A DNA stretch of 64,000 nucleotides. It comes from Geothrix oryzae. GTDB lineage: Bacteria; Acidobacteriota; Holophagae; Holophagales; Holophagaceae. Where the stretch lies: positions 2,356,001 to 2,420,000 of the forward strand of contig NZ_AP027079.1 in NCBI RefSeq assembly GCF_030295385.1. The letters run 5' to 3'. Positions 44,871 through 54,223 of this stretch are shown here, piece by piece (positions within the stretch are counted from its first letter, which is position 1; each line of letters starts with the position of its first letter). Under the pieces are notes generated by a model. It was not told where the DNA came from and made no database searches. It saw nothing but the letters and a program-made list of their open reading frames with translations. A program made the translations under genes and the position numbers.

Positions 44871-45749
44871 CTAGTCCGCCTTGGGTTGCTTCAGGTTGAT
44901 GCCCAGCTGGCCGGCCTTCTGGAGGGCGATGCGTTCGAGCATGCCGCCTCGATCCTCACGGAAGGAGATGTCCCGCTGGCCCCAGCCCACGGTCGGGTAG
45001 TCCTTGCGGAGGGCGTAGCCTTCCCAGTCCTCGGGGCAGAGGATGCGGGTCATGTCGGGGTGGTTGGCGAACCGGATCCCGAGCATGTCGTAGATCTCCC
45101 GCTCCATCCAGTTGGCGCTGGGGTAGAGCGGACAGGCGCTCTCGGGCACGAAACCCTCGGGGACGAGGATCCGGAGGCGAAGGCGCTTGCGGCGGCTGAT
45201 GCTCGTCAGGTGGTAGACCACGCTGAAGGCGAAGTCCTTGGCGGCGGGGTAGTGGGTGCCCGTCTGGTCGGCGAGCATCTCGTACTTCAGGGCGGCCTCG
45301 TCGCGGCAGAGCGCCAGCGCCTCGAGGATGGCCTCCTTCTTCACCTGGCAGACCAGTTCACCGGCCTGCTCGAAGACCTCCTCCACCTTGTCGCCCAGGA
45401 GCGCCTGCAGCTTCAGCAGATCGGCGTCCTTCGCATCCTCGGGGGAGGGCGTCTTCAGATCGTTGTCGTCCTTGCGGGGGACGGGGCGGACGGGCGCCTT
45501 GGGGGCATCCTTCCCCTCGGCCTCGGCCTTGGCCTTGGCGGTCTCGTAGTCCGCCAGAGTCTTCTGCCACTTGGCCTCGTCGGCCTCGGCCGCGGCCTTC
45601 TGCTCGGCCAGGTAGGTCTGGCGGCTCGGCAGGGGCACCGTCTTGGGCATGGCGATCTGGCGGTTCGGCGCGGCCTTGTAGTCGTAGATGTACGGACCGG
45701 CGGGGGCCTCCGGGACTTCCGGGACCTGGGGGGCGTTCGGTTCCGACAT
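44871..45749 (-). CDS. nuoC: Complex I subunit C with long N-terminal extension
   Basis: This 292-residue 30-kDa-type subunit has its conserved part from about 110 onward, including SANWMEREIYDMLGIRFANHPDMTRIL (in two parts). Residues 1-108 are a Pro/Ala/Glu/Lys-rich extension with a predicted coiled coil near 45-80. The start overlaps the nuoB stop by one base (TGATG). Confidence 0.94.
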   Translation of the reverse strand: MSEPNAPQVPEVPEAPAGPYIYDYKAAPNRQIAMPKTVPLPSRQTYLAEQKAAAEADEAKWQKTLADYETAKAKAEAEGKDAPKAPVRPVPRKDDNDLKTPSPEDAKDADLLKLQALLGDKVEEVFEQAGELVCQVKKEAILEALALCRDEAALKYEMLADQTGTHYPAAKDFAFSVVYHLTSISRRKRLRLRILVPEGFVPESACPLYPSANWMEREIYDMLGIRFANHPDMTRILCPEDWEGYALRKDYPTVGWGQRDISFREDRGGMLERIALQKAGQLGINLKQPKAD

Positions 45750-46258
45750 CAGCCGACCTCCTCGAAGATCTCCTTGTACCGGTCAGCCAGGCTGCTGGTC
45801 ATGATCTTGTCCTGCAGCTTCAGGAACCCGTAGATGAACGCCTCCGGGCGGGGGGGGCAGCCGGGGATGTAGACATCCACCGGGATGACCTTGTCCACGC
45901 CCTGGATGGTGTGATACGAGTCGAAGGGCCCGCCGGCGGTGGCGCAGGAGCCCATGGCCATCACCCACTTGGGCTCGGGCATCTGGTCGTAGAGGGTCTT
46001 GATGATGGGGGCCATCTTGTAGGTCACCGTGCCGGCGATGATCATCAGGTCGGCCTGACGCGGGCTGGCGCGGAAGATGCCGGCGCCGAAGCGGTCGAAG
46101 TCGAAGCGGCTGGCGCCCGCGGCCATCATCTCGATGGCGCAGCAGGCCAGGCCGAAGGTCACGGGCCACACGCTGGTGGCGCGGGACCAGTTCATGACCT
46201 TCTCCACCTTGGTGGTGATCAGGATGTGCTCCAGGGCGGTGGGTTGATTTACTCCCAT
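45749..46258 (-). CDS. nuoB: Complex I subunit B (cluster N2)
   Basis: This 169-residue subunit binds the terminal 4Fe-4S cluster N2 through Cys39, Cys40, Cys105 and Cys134 ([28 protein letters not shown]). It donates electrons to quinone. The start at ATG 46258 overlaps nuoA by 10 bases. Confidence 0.96.
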   Translation of the reverse strand: MGVNQPTALEHILITTKVEKVMNWSRATSVWPVTFGLACCAIEMMAAGASRFDFDRFGAGIFRASPRQADLMIIAGTVTYKMAPIIKTLYDQMPEPKWVMAMGSCATAGGPFDSYHTIQGVDKVIPVDVYIPGCPPRPEAFIYGFLKLQDKIMTSSLADRYKEIFEEVG

Positions 46259-46602
46259 GTCAGGGCTCCCTTGGACCAGATGTAGCCATAGCCGAACAGC
46301 AGCAGGAACAGGAAGAGCCCCAGCTCGATGAATCCGAAGAGGGCCAGCTCCTTCATCTGGATGGCCCAGGGCATCAGGAACACCGTTTCCACATCGAACA
46401 CCAGGAACATCACTGCCACCAGGTAGTAACGGACGGAGAACTTCTCCCGCGCCTCGCTGGTCGTGGCGATGCCGCACTCGTAAGTCGAGTATTTCGCGGC
46501 GCTGGGCCAACTGGGGCGCAGGAGCCGCGACAGGTTCAGGATGATGATCGGCAGGGCCACTGCCACCAGGATCAGCAGCAGGATGGACGCGTACCCACGC
46601 AT
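46249..46602 (-). CDS. nuoA: Complex I subunit A
   Basis: This 117-residue subunit has three helices. [18 protein letters not shown] is the conserved loop that lines the quinone-site region, and [14 protein letters not shown] is typical. ATG 46602 has GGAGG 5 bases upstream. It is the first gene of the eleven-gene nuo operon. Confidence 0.95.
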   Translation of the reverse strand: MRGYASILLLILVAVALPIIILNLSRLLRPSWPSAAKYSTYECGIATTSEAREKFSVRYYLVAVMFLVFDVETVFLMPWAIQMKELALFGFIELGLFLFLLLFGYGYIWSKGALTWE

Positions 46603-46623
46603 GGAGCCTCCAAGACGAAAGCA

Positions 46624-46653
46624 ATTGTGGCGCGCGAGTCGCGGGCGGGTCAA
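46624..46653 (-). promoter_or_regulatory. Likely nuo operon promoter
   Basis: On the minus strand TTGACC (46653-46648), 18 bases, CACAAT (46629-46624) lies just upstream of nuoA. The untranslated leader would be only about 15 bases yet would still hold the GGAGG. This is the best match in the 135-base space shared with the divergent pilB gene. Confidence 0.45.
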
Positions 46654-46737
46654 CGCTGGAAGCCGACCGCTGCATCCATTGTGACCCATGCCCGACTTCG
46701 CCCCCCTCCCCGGGCCCCGATCCGCTAGGATGCTTCC

Positions 46738-48369
46738 ATGTCGTCACCAAACCCCACGGTTCCTGCGGATGCCAACGACCCCGGCACCCCCGCCCTCGCG
46801 GACTTCCGGCCCGCCCGGGAGTTGTATCCCACCCTGGACCTCACCCGCGAGCCGGTGGATTTCGGGCTCTTCCAGGCCCTGCCCCTCGATTTGATGCTCA
46901 AACATCATTTCGTGCCGGTTCAGGAACGGGATGGCGCCCTCTGGCTGGCCATGGCCGACCCCCTGGACATCCCCACCCAGGACATGCTGCGCCTGCGCCT
47001 CAAGCGGCCCCTCCGGTTCGCCGGGGCCCCTCAGGCCCAGATCCAGGAAGTCCTCAAGAAATCCGAGAGCGGCCAGAAGGTCATGGACGAGGCCGGCGAG
47101 GCCCTCAAGATCCAGGTGCTCCACGAGGAGGATCTGGACGACGAAGTCCTCGACCTCGAGCGCCTCACCGACAAGGACGAGGCCCCCATCGTCCGCCTGG
47201 TGGACACGACCATCTTCAACGCCCTCCAGCGCCGCGCCTCCGACATCCACCTGGAGACCACGGCCACGGGCTTCCAGATCAAGTACCGCATCGACGGCAG
47301 CCTCTACTCCGCCGCCGATCCCATCGACCGGCGCTTCGCCTCCCCCATCATCAGTCGCGTGAAGGTCATGTCCGAGCTGGACATCGCCGAGAAGCGGAAG
47401 CCGCAGGACGGCCGCTTCAAGCTCAAGGTGCGGGGCCGGGCCATCGATTTCCGCGTGAGCATCATGCCCACCATCCACGGCGAGGACGCGGTCATCCGCA
47501 TCCTCGACAAGGAGAACCTCACCGAGGAGTTCCAGACCCTGACGCTGGAGATCCTCGGCTTCTCCGACCACGAGCTGAAGCGCCTCCGCCGATTCGCCCA
47601 CGAGCCCTACGGCATGTTCCTGGTCACGGGGCCCACCGGTTCCGGCAAGACCACCACCCTCTACGCCGTGCTCAGCGAGATCAAGGCCCCCGAGGACAAG
47701 ATCATCACCATCGAGGATCCGGTCGAGTACCAGCTCGAGGGCGTCACCCAGATCCCCGTGAACGAGAAGAAGGGCCTCACCTTCGCCCTCGGCCTGCGCT
47801 CCATCCTGCGCCACGACCCCGACAAGATCCTCGTGGGTGAGATCCGCGACCCCGAGACCGCCCAGATCGCCATCCAGTCCGCCCTCACGGGCCACCTGGT
47901 CTTCACCACCGTCCACGCCAACAATGTGCTGGATGTGATCGGCCGCTTCCAGCACATGGGCGTCGAGGTCTACAACTTCGTGTCGTCCCTGAACTGCATC
48001 CTGGCCCAGCGCCTGGTGCGCGTGCTCTGCCCCAAGTGCAAGCGTCCCTCGGCCCCGCCCAGCCCCCAGGAGCTGGTGGAGAACGGCGTAGACGAGGCCT
48101 GGCTGCGGAGCGCCACCCTCTTCGACCGCGTGGGCTGCGTGGACTGCCACGGCACCGGCTTCCGCGGCCGCCAGGCCATCATCGAATTCATGGGCCTCAA
48201 CGACGAGATCCGCGAGCTGCTGGTGCAGCGCGCCCCCGTGCGCGAAGTGAAGGCGGCCGCCCGCCGTGGCGGCATGCAGTTCCTCCGCGAGAGCGCCATC
48301 GAGAAGGTGCGGCTGGGCATCACCACCTTCGCCGAGATCAACAAGGTGACCTTCCGCGACGGAGCCTGA
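46738..48369 (+). CDS. pilB: Type IV pilus/type II secretion ATPase (PilB/GspE)
   Basis: This 543-residue hexameric motor ATPase drives pilus or pseudopilus assembly. An N-terminal GspE/MshE-N domain covers about 30-120. Walker A GPTGSGKT starts near 298, followed by the Asp box ([13 protein letters not shown]), Walker B ([15 protein letters not shown]) and His box. A zinc site is Cys431, Cys434, Cys467 and Cys470. Whether it serves pili (PilB) or secretion (GspE) cannot be decided here. It ends directly against the convergent FUSC gene. Confidence 0.92.
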   Translation: MSSPNPTVPADANDPGTPALADFRPARELYPTLDLTREPVDFGLFQALPLDLMLKHHFVPVQERDGALWLAMADPLDIPTQDMLRLRLKRPLRFAGAPQAQIQEVLKKSESGQKVMDEAGEALKIQVLHEEDLDDEVLDLERLTDKDEAPIVRLVDTTIFNALQRRASDIHLETTATGFQIKYRIDGSLYSAADPIDRRFASPIISRVKVMSELDIAEKRKPQDGRFKLKVRGRAIDFRVSIMPTIHGEDAVIRILDKENLTEEFQTLTLEILGFSDHELKRLRRFAHEPYGMFLVTGPTGSGKTTTLYAVLSEIKAPEDKIITIEDPVEYQLEGVTQIPVNEKKGLTFALGLRSILRHDPDKILVGEIRDPETAQIAIQSALTGHLVFTTVHANNVLDVIGRFQHMGVEVYNFVSSLNCILAQRLVRVLCPKCKRPSAPPSPQELVENGVDEAWLRSATLFDRVGCVDCHGTGFRGRQAIIEFMGLNDEIRELLVQRAPVREVKAAARRGGMQFLRESAIEKVRLGITTFAEINKVTFRDGA

Positions 48370-50277
48370 TCAGGCCGCGCCGGCCTCCTTGGGCTGGTCG
48401 AAGGCCAACAGGTCCGCCGTTTTTTCGAGGTTTTCCGCCAGGTCCAGCAGCACCGGGCGCAGAGCGGCTCCGGCCTCCCCTCCCGCCAGGTTTCGCAGCA
48501 GCCGAACCGCCCGCACGGGGTCGTCGCCGAGGCGTCGCAGGGCGTCGAAGGCATCACCCTTCGCATGCCCTGCGGTGGCATCCGGAATTTCGTGCAGTCC
48601 TTCGATGGCGTATCCCAGGTTGATGACCGCCAGGATCCCCTTGGGCCAGCGTTCCCCCAGGTCCTTCGAGCGGCCCAGGTGCAGGGAGAGCCGCAGGATC
48701 TGCCGTGAGCCCCGCGCCCGCCAGTCTTCGAGGGCATCCCCCGGGTCGGGCTCGACCATCCGGAGCAGGTCGCGGCGGATCACCCGGACCGCCTCCTCGG
48801 CCTGCCGAACGGACCTTCGCGGCATCAGGATGTAGGTGCCGGCCACCAGGCCGGCCGCCACCGCCAGCGCAGCCGCGCCCCCGATCACCTCCGCCCCGCT
48901 GGCGAGGGTCGTGGTCCCAGCCTGACTGGCCAGCAGGAAGCACATGTTGGTATCGACTCCGGCGATGGCCGTGCCGGGATTGGCGCGCACGAACCCGCCC
49001 AGCAGCAGGAATGGCACCATCGACAGCAGCAGCCCCGTCGTCGACGAAAGCGTCGGCTGCACCGCGAGGCGGTAGAACACCGCCAGGATGAGTCCGCTCA
49101 CCACCCCGGTCAGCAGCTTGGGGGCGATGTGCTGGGGCAGGGCCAGGGAACCCAGCACCAGCGAGAAGATGCTGACCCCCACTGCCGCCTGGACCACCAG
49201 GGGAGATCCCGTCCAATGGGCCACCACCGCGGCCAGGAAGGTGGCGGCGCCCGAGGCCACGGCCGTGCGGCCGGCCTGCGACCATTCCCGGTGCGGCTCG
49301 AGCACGGCCAGTTGGCGGCGGAAGGGGCGTGCCGTCCTGCCGACTAAGGGCCGCCCCAGGGCCGCATTCGCCTCGAGGATGCGGGTCAGGGCACTGGCCA
49401 GGCGTTCCTGTCCCGGGAGTTCGCCGATCTGGAGGGACCGGCCAGCAGGCAGCGGCTCCCCCTCCCGGCGCAGCTGGTCCGCCACCTGGTCCAGCTGGGA
49501 CGCCCGTTCGTCGACCCCTTCTGCCGCGCCGCGATCGTCCGGCCGGTGCGCCACCGCGGCACTCATGACTGCGAGCGACCCCACCACCAGCGAATCCACA
49601 TCATGCAGGCGGCGGTAGCCTTCGAAGGATCCAGCCAGGATCAGCCGGGCCGAGGCCTCGACCTCGCTGATCTCCGCGAGGATCCGGCACTTCTCGGGCC
49701 CCAGCTCCGTGGCGCCGCGGCGCAGGACCCCCGCGGCGTAGGCGACCGCATCGGCGGACAGGCGGCGGAGGCGGGCGAAGAACGCCTCGCTCGGCGACCT
49801 GGGGGTGGCCAGACCGAAGACCACGGTCGCCACCACCACCCCGATCAGGGTGCATTCCACCCGCGCGGTGGCGAGGTCCAGCGATGCCCCCGGGGCCAGC
49901 ACGGCGGGAATGACGACGACGGCCGCCGTGATGCCCGCCAGCACGGCCCCATAACCATGCACGCCGCGCAGGATATGGGTCAGCCCGCCGTTGAGGGCGA
50001 CCCACAGCCCGAGCAGGGCGAACTGCGCGAAGGGATGCACCGGCACATGGAGGATGGCGAATCCGGCCACCGCCCCCAGCAGGGTCCCCACCACGCGGAA
50101 GAGAGCCCGTTCGACCACCACCCCCCGAGAGGCCTGGGCCACCACCCAGACCGGCATGGCCGCCCAATACGCGTTCTGCACATGCTGGATCGTCGCGATG
50201 GCGAAGGCCACCCAGGCCGATAGGGCCAGCAGCAGGGCGCGCACCACCACCCGGCGGTCGATCTGAAGGGCGGTCAT
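48370..50277 (-). CDS. FUSC-family membrane protein
   Basis: This 635-residue protein has an N-terminal block of helices (about 10-150), a cytoplasmic helical part (about 160-330), a second helix block (about 340-480) and a C-terminal soluble part. The pattern fits the FUSC/YccS/aromatic-acid exporter families. The substrate is unknown; aromatic acids or fusaric-acid-like compounds are typical. Its ATG overlaps the stop of the ABC transporter gene (ATGA), so the two are translated together. Confidence 0.83.
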   Translation of the reverse strand: MTALQIDRRVVVRALLLALSAWVAFAIATIQHVQNAYWAAMPVWVVAQASRGVVVERALFRVVGTLLGAVAGFAILHVPVHPFAQFALLGLWVALNGGLTHILRGVHGYGAVLAGITAAVVVIPAVLAPGASLDLATARVECTLIGVVVATVVFGLATPRSPSEAFFARLRRLSADAVAYAAGVLRRGATELGPEKCRILAEISEVEASARLILAGSFEGYRRLHDVDSLVVGSLAVMSAAVAHRPDDRGAAEGVDERASQLDQVADQLRREGEPLPAGRSLQIGELPGQERLASALTRILEANAALGRPLVGRTARPFRRQLAVLEPHREWSQAGRTAVASGAATFLAAVVAHWTGSPLVVQAAVGVSIFSLVLGSLALPQHIAPKLLTGVVSGLILAVFYRLAVQPTLSSTTGLLLSMVPFLLLGGFVRANPGTAIAGVDTNMCFLLASQAGTTTLASGAEVIGGAAALAVAAGLVAGTYILMPRRSVRQAEEAVRVIRRDLLRMVEPDPGDALEDWRARGSRQILRLSLHLGRSKDLGERWPKGILAVINLGYAIEGLHEIPDATAGHAKGDAFDALRRLGDDPVRAVRLLRNLAGGEAGAALRPVLLDLAENLEKTADLLAFDQPKEAGAA

Positions 50278-52028
50278 CCCGCGCCCTTCACCAGCTCCCG
50301 TTCCAGGCTCTGCAGCCGCTTGAGGCGTGCGAACAAACCGGGCTGGGCGGCCAGCGCCTCGGGCGTGTCCAGCTGGATCATCCGGCCCTCCTCCAGCACC
50401 AGCACCCGGGCGCAGGTCTCCGCCACGAATACGCGGTGGGTGGCCAGCACCAGGGTGGACTTGCCGAGGAAGGTCCGCAGGTTCTCGAGGATGCGGCTCT
50501 CGGTCTCGGCGTCCACGGCAGAGAGGGCGTCATCCAGCAGCAGCAGGCGGGGACGGCGCAGCAGGGCCCGGGCCAGGGCCGTGCGCTGGCGTTCTCCGCC
50601 GCTGAGCGCCACGCCGCGTTCGCCCACCACCGTGTCGAGGCCGTCGGGCAGGCGGTGGATCAGCTCGTCCATGGCCACCACCCGCGCGATTTCCCAGATT
50701 TCCTCCTCTGTGGCCTCGGGGCGGCCCATGGCCAGGTTCATGCGCAGCGTGTCCGAGAAGAGGAAGGCTTCCTGGGGCACCCAGCCCAGCCCCGCCCAAT
50801 GGCGGCGCAGGGTGGCGTCGGAAAGGGGCTCCCCGTCCACGAGCATGCGTCCGGCCTGCGGCTCGCGGAGGCCCGCCAGCGTCTGCAACAGCAGCGTCTT
50901 GCCGGAGCCGATGCCGCCCACCACCGCCAGGCTGTCGCCGGGGGCCAGCGCGAGGTCCAGGGGACCCAGGCCGCGCCCCGTCTCGAAGCGGTGGTTCACG
51001 CCCTCCAGGGCCAGGGCCGCCGGAACCTCCGGCAGGGTGATGGCCTCGGCGGAGGGGAGGGGCGCTTCCGGACTGCGGAACACCTGGTCGAGCCGCTCCT
51101 GGCCGGCCTTGGCCCGCTGGAACAGGTTCGCGGACCACCCCAGGCTCATCATGGGCCAGGCCAGGGCCACCAGGAACCCGGTGAAGGCCGTCAGGTCGCC
51201 CAGGTTCAAGGTGCCCTTCACCACCAGGCTGCCGCCGTAGGCCACCAGCACCAGGGCGGACACGCCGCTGATGAAGGCCGACAGGGGTGCATAGGCGCTG
51301 AAGATCACCGACTGTTTCATGCTGAGCGAGGCATGGCGGTAGCTGAGGGTGGCGAACTGCGCCACGCGGGCCTCTTCCAGCCCGAAGGCCTGCACCACCC
51401 GCTCGCCGCTGATGGTCTCGTGGCTGTAGGTCGAGAGGGCCGAGAAGGCCAGCTGCAGCTTCTGCTGCACCATGTGGCTCCACTTCCCGATGATGTAGAA
51501 GCCCAGCGCCAGAAACGAGAAGGGCAGCATGACGGCCACGGTGAGGCGCCAGCTCGTGTTGAACATCAGCCCGAGCGTCACCGGCAGGATAGACAGCACC
51601 TGGAGGAAGCTCATGAGGCCCGGGCCCGTGGCCATGCGGACCGTGCCCACATCGTCGCCGACGCGCGACATGAGGTCGCCCACCCGCTGCCGCTCGTAGA
51701 AGGAGAAGGGGCGGGAGAGCAGGAAGTCATAGAGGGACTCGCGCTGCTCCCGCTCCACATCACGGCTGAGGCCGATGAGCGTGTTGCGCATGAGGTAGCG
51801 GCCGATGCCCGCGGCGGCCGTGAAGGCCAGCATCCAGCCCAGGAAGACCCGCGACCCGTGCCAGTCCTGGCGCTCCAGGGCATGCACCGCCCGGCCCGAC
51901 CAGTAGGGCACCACGGAGGCCGCCACGCTGCACCAGACCGTCGCCACCAGCCCCCAGTAGAGCGTGCGCCGATGACGGGCCATGAGGGGCCACCACCAGA
52001 ACAGCTTGGACTCCGAAAGATCCGCCAC
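50274..52028 (-). CDS. ABC transporter half-molecule (membrane plus ATPase)
   Basis: This 584-residue exporter half-transporter has a six-helix membrane domain (about 15-300) and an ATPase domain. Walker A is GGIGSGKT, the signature is LSGGERQR and Walker B is RLLLLDDALSAVD. It resembles MdlA/MsbA-type multidrug or lipid exporters and would act as a homo- or heterodimer; no second half is adjacent. GTG 52028 with GGAGG 5 bases upstream is used. An earlier ATG at 52127 would add 33 unlikely residues. Confidence 0.9.
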   Translation of the reverse strand: MADLSESKLFWWWPLMARHRRTLYWGLVATVWCSVAASVVPYWSGRAVHALERQDWHGSRVFLGWMLAFTAAAGIGRYLMRNTLIGLSRDVEREQRESLYDFLLSRPFSFYERQRVGDLMSRVGDDVGTVRMATGPGLMSFLQVLSILPVTLGLMFNTSWRLTVAVMLPFSFLALGFYIIGKWSHMVQQKLQLAFSALSTYSHETISGERVVQAFGLEEARVAQFATLSYRHASLSMKQSVIFSAYAPLSAFISGVSALVLVAYGGSLVVKGTLNLGDLTAFTGFLVALAWPMMSLGWSANLFQRAKAGQERLDQVFRSPEAPLPSAEAITLPEVPAALALEGVNHRFETGRGLGPLDLALAPGDSLAVVGGIGSGKTLLLQTLAGLREPQAGRMLVDGEPLSDATLRRHWAGLGWVPQEAFLFSDTLRMNLAMGRPEATEEEIWEIARVVAMDELIHRLPDGLDTVVGERGVALSGGERQRTALARALLRRPRLLLLDDALSAVDAETESRILENLRTFLGKSTLVLATHRVFVAETCARVLVLEEGRMIQLDTPEALAAQPGLFARLKRLQSLERELVKGAG

Positions 52029-52157
52029 GGGGCCTCCACCAATCAGAGTAGCAACACCGATCACCCCGTGCGAAGCCGCACCCCAAACCGAAACCGAAAC
52101 TTGGCAGGGTCGCATCCCCCCGGGCATGCTGGGTGAAACTTCCTCGAGCCTTCAGCC

Positions 52158-53552
52158 ATGCGGAACCTCCTCCCCGCCCTGACCTTGGTCTTCCTTTCGG
52201 CCCTGATCCCGGCCTTGACCCCGGCCCAGGCCCAGGTGGTGGAAGAGTCCCTGCCCCGCGATCCGGGCCCCCTGGATTTCATCCGCGGCGACAGCTACGA
52301 GCAGTGGATCCTCCAGTCTCTGGCGGGCGATGCGCTGGTGGGCATCGCCCCCGATGGACGGCTGGTGCCGCGCCTGGCCACGGCGTGGAAGGTCCAGAAG
52401 GATGGCGCCCTCTCGTTCACCCTGCGGGCCGATGCGCGCTTCCCGGATGGCAGCCCGGTGTCGCCCGAGGATGCCCTGTGGACGCTCCGGGAACTGCTCC
52501 GCGATCCCCAGGCCAGCCCCACCAAGCGGGCCATCCTTCAGGGCTCCGAAACCGGCGTCCAGGACGGCCGCCTCTGGATCCGCTCGCCCAAACCCCCGGG
52601 CCGCCTGCTCCTGGAGCTGGCGCAGGTGCCCGTGGCCCAGAAGGGTCATGCGGACCGGGGCTCGGGGCCCTTCCTCTTCCGGAAGGAGCCCGCCGCCTGG
52701 GTGTTCACCCCGCGCGAGCACTTCCTGAAGCCCCGCGTGGACGGCATCCGCTTCCGCCTGCTGCCGGACGCCCACAGCGTGCTCCAGGCCCTCCAGAAGG
52801 GCTGGCTCACCCTGGGCGCGCCCCCGGCCCGGCTCCAGGCCGACCCGCCCCCCACCCACCGCCTGGTGACCCAGCCCATGCATGCCCAGCTGGTGGCCTG
52901 GAGTCGGGCCGGCTCGGGGCCCCTCCTGCTTCTGGAGCGTTGGCGCCGGGATGCGTTCCCGCCCCGCCTCCTGGGACGGAACGCCCGACCCAGCCGGGGC
53001 CTGTGGCCCGAGACGCTGGGCTTCGAAGCCCGGGCCATCGAGGCCCAGACCGCTGAAGCCGGCGCCGGCCGGCCCCCTCGGGCCCCGGCCACGCTGAAGC
53101 TCCTCTTCGTGGCGGGCGAGGAGTCCGTGGAAAAGCTCCTGCTCGCCCTGCGCGAACGGGCCCGGAGGGACGGCTACGACCTGCAGCTCATCCCCTTGGA
53201 GCAGGCCCTGCTGGTGGCCCGCCTCCAGAAGGGCGACTTCGACCTGGCCTGCTCCATGGTGGTCTTCGAACCCCACCCCTGGGCCGTCTTCGAGTATCTC
53301 GAGCCGAGGGGTCCCATGAACTTCACAGGTTGGAGCCACCCGCGCTTCGCAGAACTGGCCGCCCGGGCCCACCAACCCGGGGATGCCGCCTGGCGGGATC
53401 TGCAGATGATCTGGGCCCAGAATCCCGCAGCCCTGCCCCTGTTGGATTTCCAGAGCGTGATCTGGGTGGACCGGCGCCTGACGGTGGAACCCGGGGCCCT
53501 GGGCCTCTACCTCAGCACGCCCGGAGCGGCCGGCTGGCGCTGGGTTCGATGA
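52158..53552 (+). CDS. Family-5 solute-binding protein (peptide-type ABC)
   Basis: This 464-residue exported protein has a signal peptide ending near TPAQAQ. The body is an SBP_bac_5 fold, with the typical LVPRLATAWKVQKDGALSFTLR and PDGSPVSPEDALWTLREL at the N-terminal third. Family members bind peptides, nickel or opines. It is shorter than OppA (about 540). Its stop overlaps the first permease start (ATGA). Confidence 0.85.
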   Translation: MRNLLPALTLVFLSALIPALTPAQAQVVEESLPRDPGPLDFIRGDSYEQWILQSLAGDALVGIAPDGRLVPRLATAWKVQKDGALSFTLRADARFPDGSPVSPEDALWTLRELLRDPQASPTKRAILQGSETGVQDGRLWIRSPKPPGRLLLELAQVPVAQKGHADRGSGPFLFRKEPAAWVFTPREHFLKPRVDGIRFRLLPDAHSVLQALQKGWLTLGAPPARLQADPPPTHRLVTQPMHAQLVAWSRAGSGPLLLLERWRRDAFPPRLLGRNARPSRGLWPETLGFEARAIEAQTAEAGAGRPPRAPATLKLLFVAGEESVEKLLLALRERARRDGYDLQLIPLEQALLVARLQKGDFDLACSMVVFEPHPWAVFEYLEPRGPMNFTGWSHPRFAELAARAHQPGDAAWRDLQMIWAQNPAALPLLDFQSVIWVDRRLTVEPGALGLYLSTPGAAGWRWVR

Positions 53553-54223
53553 GGGCCGACCGGGGCCGAGTCGGGGCGACCTGGAACCCCGTCGTCTGGG
53601 GCCTCGTCGTCTGGGGCCTGGCCCTCGCGCTGGCCTGGAGCCTTCCCGGGGCCCTGTGGCGGCCGGTGGCGCCCCCGCCCTTCCCCCTTCAGGCCCTGCT
53701 CCCCGCCGGGCTGGCCGTCCTCGCGCTCGCCGTCGCAGCCCCTCTGGCGGCCTGGCTGGGTGGCCCGGGCTTGGCGGTCCGGCGGCCTCTGGCCCTGCTG
53801 GAAGCTCCGCCCGACCTGCTGTGGGCCGGCCTCCTCCTGGCCCTTTGGCCCGCCGCCTGGGGGCCGCCCGGTTCCGGAGCCTGGATTCTGGCCTTCCTGG
53901 CCGCCGCCCTGCCCAGCGAAGTGCGCTGGCTGTCCCATGCCCTGCCGGGGGAGCGCCCCTTCCCGGAAGCCTGGGGCGCCCAGGCCGTCCGGCGGGTGCG
54001 CTGGCTGGCGCTGCGGCGGCTCTGGGGTCGGTGGCTGGCGGCCCGCCTGCCGCTCTGGCTCACTGCGACCCTCGTCCTGGAACGCATGCTGGGGGTGCCG
54101 GGCCTCGGCGCGGACTGGCTGGCCCGCGTGTCCGGCCGGGATCGGGCCGGCCTCGCCATCTGGGTCGCGGCGCTGACGATCCTCTGGCTGCTGGCGCGGC
54201 CCCTGGAGCCGGAAACCCCATGA
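53549..54223 (+). CDS. Small ABC-transporter-like permease (DppB position)
   Basis: This 224-residue protein is almost wholly hydrophobic, with about six helices. It shows a weak binding-protein-dependent permease pattern near the C-terminus (LERMLGVPGLGADWLARV, like the LESLFGIPGLG motif of DppB). It is much shorter than DppB (about 310-340). Ala, Leu, Trp and Arg are in excess. It is coupled by ATGA overlaps to both neighbours. Confidence 0.6.
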   Translation: MRADRGRVGATWNPVVWGLVVWGLALALAWSLPGALWRPVAPPPFPLQALLPAGLAVLALAVAAPLAAWLGGPGLAVRRPLALLEAPPDLLWAGLLLALWPAAWGPPGSGAWILAFLAAALPSEVRWLSHALPGERPFPEAWGAQAVRRVRWLALRRLWGRWLAARLPLWLTATLVLERMLGVPGLGADWLARVSGRDRAGLAIWVAALTILWLLARPLEPETP

